The translations under genes and the position numbers were made by a program. From a candidate division TA06 bacterium (GTDB lineage: Bacteria; Edwardsbacteria; AC1; EtOH8): 64,000 nt of DNA. Positions 59,359 to 64,000 of the stretch are shown here, one piece after another. Numbering within the stretch: the first letter of the stretch is position 1; each line of letters opens with the position of its first letter. Below the pieces are notes generated by a model that worked only from the letters and a program-made list of their open reading frames with translations, searched no databases and was not told where the DNA came from. Where the stretch lies: the NCBI GenBank assembly GCA_016235665.1, contig JACRJI010000014.1:1-64000 (forward strand). Reading direction: 5' to 3'.

Positions 59359-60634
59359 AACCCACAAGACCAAGGCGGTAAAAGCCAAGATTCCCCCGAA
59401 GAAAGCGGCCAAGCAACCGGTCAAGCCGGTAAGCAAGAAAACAGCCAAACCCGCCGCCAAGAAGCTTGCCCTGAGCGGTGCCGAAGGGGCTAAACCATCG
59501 GCCATGCCTCGACCCGGCTCGGCGGCCAAGCCCCAGCCGGCCCCGCTCAGCCCCCTGGCCAGGCTTTTGGAAGAGGTCAAAAAGCGCAAGGAATTCGTCC
59601 ACCAGTACCTTAAATTAAAAGACAGACCCGACAGGTTCCTGCCCGAGGACATCTACCGCGGGATGCACAGCTACCTGGGCATCGGCGGCAAATCCTTGCG
59701 GCCGGCGGTCTGCCTGTTCTGCTGCGGGGCGGTGGGCGGCGACGAGGACAAGGCCCTGCCGGCGGCGGCGGCCATAGAGGTCTACCACACCTGGACCCTG
59801 GTTCACGACGATATCATAGACCGGGACAAGCTGCGCCGGGGCGCGGCCACGGTGCACGAGGAGCTGACCCAGCGGGCCGCCAAACGCCTGGGGCTTAAGG
59901 GCGAGGAAGCCCGCCACTACGGCACTTCCATGGCCATTTTGGCCGGGGACCTGCAGCAGGGCTGGACCATCGCTCTTTTAACCGAGCTGGTGCGGGAGCG
60001 GGGGGTGAACCCCATCCTGGTGCTGCAGCTGATACTGGACCTGGAGATCGACGTCCAATCGGCCCTGATCGAGGGCGAAGCCCTGGATGTTCAGTATTCC
60101 AAGATGCCGCTGGAATCATTGAACGAAGAAAAGATCCTGTCCATGCTTTGGAAAAAGACCGGGGCCCTTTACCAGTTCGCCGGCAAGGCCGGGGCCATGA
60201 TCGGGATCGATCAGCCCAATAACAAACATCCCTACGTAGAGGCCCTATCCCAGTTCACCTCCCACTGCGGAATGGCCTTCCAGCTTCAGGACGACATCCT
60301 GGGGATATTGGGAAACGAGAAGACCCTGGGCAAGCCAGTGGGCTCGGATATTCGCGAGGGCAAGCGGACGGTGATAGTTTACCATGCGCTTAACGCGGCC
60401 TCCCGGACCGAACGGAATCTGATCCTGAAGACCTTGGGCAATCCCAAGGCCACCCCGGCCCAGGTCAAAAGCGTCACCCAACTGTTCGTGAAACTGGGCG
60501 GCATAGAACATACCGCCGAGCTGGCCCAGAAATACGTGCGCAAAGCCATCACAGCGCTGGAGCCTCTGCCGGAGACGGAGTACAAGCAGCTGCTGATGCA
60601 GTGGGCCGATTACATGGTCAACCGGACGTTCTAA
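59345..60634 (+). CDS. Polyprenyl diphosphate synthase with basic N-terminal extension
   Basis: This 429-residue enzyme of the trans-isoprenyl diphosphate synthase family has its first Asp-rich motif in HDDIIDRD (about 156-163), the second in QDDILG (about 315-320), and chain-building GGKSLRPA and EGKRTVIVYHAL. It condenses IPP with allylic diphosphates; farnesyl or geranylgeranyl product cannot be told. Residues 1-68 are an unusual Lys/Ala/Pro-rich linker like that of IF-2. Part of it (LALSGAEGAK) is encoded by a dispersed palindrome at 59467-59491. Operon with xseB and, further on, dxs. Confidence 0.93.
   Translation: MTKIKTHKTKAVKAKIPPKKAAKQPVKPVSKKTAKPAAKKLALSGAEGAKPSAMPRPGSAAKPQPAPLSPLARLLEEVKKRKEFVHQYLKLKDRPDRFLPEDIYRGMHSYLGIGGKSLRPAVCLFCCGAVGGDEDKALPAAAAIEVYHTWTLVHDDIIDRDKLRRGAATVHEELTQRAAKRLGLKGEEARHYGTSMAILAGDLQQGWTIALLTELVRERGVNPILVLQLILDLEIDVQSALIEGEALDVQYSKMPLESLNEEKILSMLWKKTGALYQFAGKAGAMIGIDQPNNKHPYVEALSQFTSHCGMAFQLQDDILGILGNEKTLGKPVGSDIREGKRTVIVYHALNAASRTERNLILKTLGNPKATPAQVKSVTQLFVKLGGIEHTAELAQKYVRKAITALEPLPETEYKQLLMQWADYMVNRTF
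59467..59491. repeat. Dispersed palindrome inside the prenyl synthase linker
   Basis: GCCCTGAGCGGTGCCGAAGG then GGC resembles the CTGAGC...CGAAGG family found between genes at 45223-45347 and 23119-23163. Confidence 0.55.
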
Positions 60635-60759
60635 CGAAACCAGTTTGGCGTTTACCGTTTTGTGTTCATCGTTCATTGTTAATTGTTTATTGTTTATAGT
60701 TTATAGTCTCTTGTCCCCCAGGCCCCAATATCAAATCCCAACTTCCAGTTCACTAATAT

Positions 60760-61212
60760 ATGCCATTCTGGGAGATCATAAATAACAAATTGTTATGGGC
60801 CGTGGCCGCCAGCGGACTGTCCACCCAGATCCTGAAGGCCTTCGCCTCGGTCATCTGGGAGGGACGCCTTAATTGGCGCCGGACCATGGAGCCCGGCGGC
60901 ATGCCCAGCTCCCACGCCGCTTCCTCGGCCACCCTGGCCACCATGATAGGGTTAAGCGCCGGGTTTGACAGCTGGCTGTTCGCAATATCAGCCTACGTGG
61001 CCTTCGTGGTGATGTACGATGCGGCCGGAGTGCGGCGGGCGGTAGGCCGTCAGGCCATGGCCTTAAACCGGATACTGGAAACCAGGACCCTCAAGAAAAA
61101 AGCTCAGGGCCTGCAGATCAAAGAACTGCTGGGCCACACCCCGATCGAAGTCCTGGCCGGATGCGTTCTGGGCATATTCTGGGGGCTGACATTTCATTAC
61201 TTTATAGGATGA
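60760..61212 (+). CDS. Divergent PAP2-family membrane protein (YuiD-like)
   Basis: This 150-residue protein has about four hydrophobic segments. The motif GGMPSSHAASSATLATMIG (about 46-64) and VMYDAAGVRRAVGRQA match the DUF212/divergent PAP2 family. Its acid-phosphatase activity is unproven in the family. It lies three bases before dxs. Between 60635 and 60759 is an AT-rich phrase-like repeat (TTCATCGTTCATTGTTAATT), no gene. Confidence 0.88.
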   Translation: MPFWEIINNKLLWAVAASGLSTQILKAFASVIWEGRLNWRRTMEPGGMPSSHAASSATLATMIGLSAGFDSWLFAISAYVAFVVMYDAAGVRRAVGRQAMALNRILETRTLKKKAQGLQIKELLGHTPIEVLAGCVLGIFWGLTFHYFIG

Positions 61213-61215
61213 CGC

Positions 61216-63087
61216 ATGATCCTGGACAGCATAAATAATCCGGACGACCTGAAAAAACTAAAACTGCCGCAGCTGCAGCAGCTGGCGGTCGAGGTGCGCC
61301 AGCACATTATAAGCGTGGTCTCCAAGAACGGCGGGCACCTGGCGCCCAGCCTGGGAACGGTGGAGCTGACCATAGCCCTGCATTATGTCTTTGACGCTCC
61401 GGAGGACAAGCTGATCTGGGACGTGGGCCACCAGACCTATGCCCACAAGATATTGACCGGAAGAAAAAAGGAATTCTGCACGGTCCGTACCTATCAGGGC
61501 CTAAGCGGCTTTCCCAAGCGGGCTGAAAGCTGCTATGACTGCTTCGACACCGGGCATGCCTCCACCTCCATCTCGGCGGCCCTGGGGATGGCCTGCGCCC
61601 GGGACCTGGCCGGGGAAAAATTCAGAGTGGCGGCCATTATCGGCGACGGTTCGCTGACCGGAGGCCTGGCCTTCGAGGGCCTGAACCACGCCGGCCAGCT
61701 GAAGAAGAACATGCTGGTGGTCTTGAACGACAACCGGATGGCCATCTCCAAACGGGTTGGCGCCCTGGGCCAGTACCTGACCCGGATCACCACCGCTCCG
61801 GCCTATACCAATTTCGAAAAAAATGTTTGGGACCTTTTGGGCAAACTGCCCAATAACTTCGGCCAGCCGACCAGGGTGATGTTCCGCCGTTTGCGCCAGG
61901 GATTCAAGAACCTGATCGTGCCGGGCCTGACCTTCGAGGAGCTGGGCTACCATTACGAAGGGCCGGTGGACGGCCATGATCTGGAGGCCCTGATCAAGAT
62001 ACTGTCCCGGATCAAAGACCTGCCCGGCCCCACCATGCTCCATGTGCTGACCACCAAGGGCAAGGGGTATGCCCCGGCCGAAAGCAATGCCGAAAAATTC
62101 CACGGGGTGGGGGCCTTCGATCCCGAGACCGGCAACTCCCGCACCCAGTCGGACATTCCCTCCTACACCGAGGTCTTCGGTCAGACCCTAAGTGAACTGG
62201 GTTTAAAGAATCCCCGGATCGTGGCCATCACCGCGGCCATGCCCGAGGGCACCGGCCTGGACATCTTCCGGGATGCCATTCCGGAAAGGTTCTATGATGT
62301 GGGCATTGCCGAACAGCACGCCCTGACCTTTGCCGCCGGACTGGCCGCCCGGGGCTTACGGCCGGTGGTGGCCATCTACTCCACCTTTTTGCAGCGGGGC
62401 TATGACCAGATCATCCACGACATCGCGCTCCAGAAACTGCAGGTAGTGCTGGCCATAGACCGGGCCGGGCTGGTGGGCGAGGACGGCCCCACCCATCACG
62501 GGCCTTTCGACATCTCCTATCTGCGCTGCATCCCCAACCTGCTATTGATGGCCCCCAAGGATGAGCAGGAGCTGAAGGACATGCTGATGACCGCCATCAA
62601 ACATCAGGGCCCTTCGGCCATCCGCTATCCCCGGGGCAGCGGTTTCGGGGTTGTTTTAAGACCCCCGCAGGAACTGCCTTTGGGGCGGGCCGAAAACTTA
62701 AGGGAGGGAAAGGACGGGGCCATATTGGGGCTGGGCATCGGGGCCACCCTGGGGCTTCAGGCTGCAGAATTGCTGTCTGCCAAAGGACTGGAGCTGGAGG
62801 TCTGGAACGCCAGATTCGCCAGTCCCCTGGACGAGGAAGCCATCCGCAGCGTACTGGCCAGACATAATAAGGTGATGACCATCGAAGAAAATGTTCTGGC
62901 CGGCGGCTTTGGCTCGTCGGTGCTGGAACTGGCCAACCGGCATCAACTGAAAACCGGTATTCAACGGCTGGGCCTGCCCGACAGCTTTGTGGAGGCGGGT
63001 CCGCGGCCCCTGCTGTTGGAGAAGAACGGCCTGAGTGCTTCGGGCATCGCGGCTTCGGCAGAAAAATATTTTAAGGACCGGCCATGA
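61216..63087 (+). CDS. dxs: 1-deoxy-D-xylulose-5-phosphate synthase
   Basis: This 623-residue thiamine-diphosphate enzyme makes DXP, first step of the MEP isoprenoid pathway. The N-terminal domain has DTGHASTSISAALGMA and GDGSLTGGLAFEGLN (TPP site); the second has DVGIAEQHALTFAAGLA and DRAGLVGEDGPTHHGPFD; the C-terminal domain ends near VEAGPRPLLL. Normal length. The linked prenyl synthase would use its end products. It overlaps truB by four bases. Confidence 0.96.
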   Translation: MILDSINNPDDLKKLKLPQLQQLAVEVRQHIISVVSKNGGHLAPSLGTVELTIALHYVFDAPEDKLIWDVGHQTYAHKILTGRKKEFCTVRTYQGLSGFPKRAESCYDCFDTGHASTSISAALGMACARDLAGEKFRVAAIIGDGSLTGGLAFEGLNHAGQLKKNMLVVLNDNRMAISKRVGALGQYLTRITTAPAYTNFEKNVWDLLGKLPNNFGQPTRVMFRRLRQGFKNLIVPGLTFEELGYHYEGPVDGHDLEALIKILSRIKDLPGPTMLHVLTTKGKGYAPAESNAEKFHGVGAFDPETGNSRTQSDIPSYTEVFGQTLSELGLKNPRIVAITAAMPEGTGLDIFRDAIPERFYDVGIAEQHALTFAAGLAARGLRPVVAIYSTFLQRGYDQIIHDIALQKLQVVLAIDRAGLVGEDGPTHHGPFDISYLRCIPNLLLMAPKDEQELKDMLMTAIKHQGPSAIRYPRGSGFGVVLRPPQELPLGRAENLREGKDGAILGLGIGATLGLQAAELLSAKGLELEVWNARFASPLDEEAIRSVLARHNKVMTIEENVLAGGFGSSVLELANRHQLKTGIQRLGLPDSFVEAGPRPLLLEKNGLSASGIAASAEKYFKDRP

Positions 63088-63962
63088 GCAGCGCGCTGCA
63101 GGAAGATGCAGTTTACATCGTCAACAAGCCGCCGGGACCTACCTCCTTTGCCCAGGTAGCCAGCCTCAGGCGGCTTTTGGGCATCAAGAAGGCCGGGCAC
63201 GCCGGAACCCTTGATCCCGATGCCTCCGGCATTCTGATAGTACTGACCGGCCAGGCCACCAGGGCCGCCAAGTTCTTTGAAGGGTTGGACAAGGAATACC
63301 TGGCCGTCATCAAACTGGGGATAACCACAGACACCTACGATCTGAGCGGACAGGTACTTTCCACTTCAGACGTTCCCGTCCTCAGCCGGGCTGAGATAGA
63401 GAAAGCGCTTAGTAATTTTCAGGGTCATATCATGCAGGTCCCGCCGGCCTTCTCGGCCATCAAAAAGGACGGCCAGCCGTTGTACAAGGCGGCCCGACAG
63501 GGAATAGCCGTGGAGCTGGTTCCCCGCCGGGTGGAGATCCAGCGGATCAAACTGGAAGGGATCAACCTGCCGGAGATCACCATTTCGGTAAAATGTTCCA
63601 AGGGAACCTACATCCGCTCGCTGGCCTATGATCTGGGCTGTCTCCTGGGCTGCGGGGCGGCCCTATCCAAACTGGTCAGAACGGCAGTGGGAGAATTCAC
63701 CATCGACCGGGCCGTGCCCGGAAACGCCAGCAGAGCGGAATTTGCGTCCGCGGCTATCTCCATAGACCAGGCCCTGTACTTTCTGGATGCCTTGGAACTT
63801 TCCCAAGACCAGGTACAAAAGATACGCCATGGCAACCCGGTGGAATGTTCCCACCCCAATGCCGGACAGATCAAGGCCCGCTATCAGGACCAAATACTGG
63901 CCCTGGGCCAGATCCAGGACAATATCTTCAAACCGCAGACGGTATTGGCGCCGCAATGCTGA
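63084..63962 (+). CDS. truB: tRNA pseudouridine-55 synthase
   Basis: This 292-residue enzyme converts U55 of tRNA. The catalytic Asp lies in GHAGTLDPDASGIL (about 39-52). KEYLAVIKLG, QVPPAFSAIKKDGQPLYKAAR and CSKGTYIRSLAYDLG follow, then a PUA-like C-terminus. AAGGA precedes the ATG, inside the end of dxs. It is usually near infB-rbfA; here it is 35 kb away. Confidence 0.95.
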   Translation: MSSALQEDAVYIVNKPPGPTSFAQVASLRRLLGIKKAGHAGTLDPDASGILIVLTGQATRAAKFFEGLDKEYLAVIKLGITTDTYDLSGQVLSTSDVPVLSRAEIEKALSNFQGHIMQVPPAFSAIKKDGQPLYKAARQGIAVELVPRRVEIQRIKLEGINLPEITISVKCSKGTYIRSLAYDLGCLLGCGAALSKLVRTAVGEFTIDRAVPGNASRAEFASAAISIDQALYFLDALELSQDQVQKIRHGNPVECSHPNAGQIKARYQDQILALGQIQDNIFKPQTVLAPQC

Positions 63963-64000
63963 CCATCACCCGCCTTAATAATTTCGGCCGGGAGCATCCC
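63956..64000 (+). CDS. Start of a further gene, cut by the window edge
   Basis: ATG 63956 overlaps the truB stop by seven bases and the frame stays open to the edge (15 codons, MLTITRLNNFGREHP). By position this could be ribF (riboflavin kinase/FAD synthetase), which commonly follows truB. The sequence seen is too short to prove it. Confidence 0.4.
   Translation, partial: MLTITRLNNFGREHP

Noticed and set aside
1-64000. tRNA genes, insertion sequences or prophage
   Set aside because: No T-loop with acceptor stem, transposase or phage structural gene was recognised in reading the gaps and reading frames.

Overview
The window looks like a chromosomal contig from an uncultured bacterium. GC-rich housekeeping operons alternate with AT-rich accessory patches. 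Three things point to a didermic bacterium near the FCB superphylum or a neighbouring candidate phylum (TA06, WOR-3 or Edwardsbacteria type): FlgD-like/type-A C-terminal sorting domains on large secreted proteins, a predicted outer-membrane barrel, and lipoproteins. That placement is inference; there is no rRNA or single diagnostic marker here. No tRNA, rRNA, CRISPR array, transposase or prophage was recognised.

Layout. 1-2 kb: a structured non-coding stretch, then a CcdA-like protein and a two-domain permease. 2-11 kb: a secreted clostripain-family protease on the minus strand faces a Ser/Thr kinase/ATPase/TPR protein and a sigma-54 activator on the plus strand. A sigma-54 promoter and dyad sites lie between them. 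11-23 kb: an AT-rich surface-protein island with a 21-bp phased repeat array and an A-B-A-B tandem duplication ending in a 2768-residue secreted protein. 23-28 kb: rimP-nusA-infB. 28-38 kb: mixed genes (esterase, LamG lipoprotein, ArsC-like protein, tryptophanase, membrane and envelope proteins, cyclophilin, zincin, paired Gate-domain proteins). 38-44 kb: a TetR-controlled YbhGFSR-like ABC exporter. 44-51 kb: infC-rpmI-rplT-pheS, a nitronate monooxygenase, pheT, a ZapB-like coiled coil and zapA. 51.5 kb: 6S RNA. 52-64 kb: rny-ymdB, a foreign DUF4145 gene, folD, a GT-C/TPR membrane protein, xseA-xseB, a polyprenyl synthase, a PAP2-related protein, dxs, truB and the first codons of a further gene.

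Regulation visible in the sequence. The 5211-5625 divergent region carries a full-consensus -24/-12 promoter for the protease, upstream dyads at activator-type distances, and a further dyad against the kinase start, so the module looks self-contained. A shared CTTGCATTT-type promoter lies upstream of rimP, infC and 6S RNA, each time followed by a hairpin with a T-run. infC appears to start at AUC behind a long attenuator-type leader. The TetR gene has a perfect operator over its own promoter.

The intergenic space is full of dispersed inverted repeats of at least four families. Several end within a few bases of start codons, and three appear to have entered coding sequence in frame (infB linker, polyprenyl synthase linker, ABC ATPase tail).
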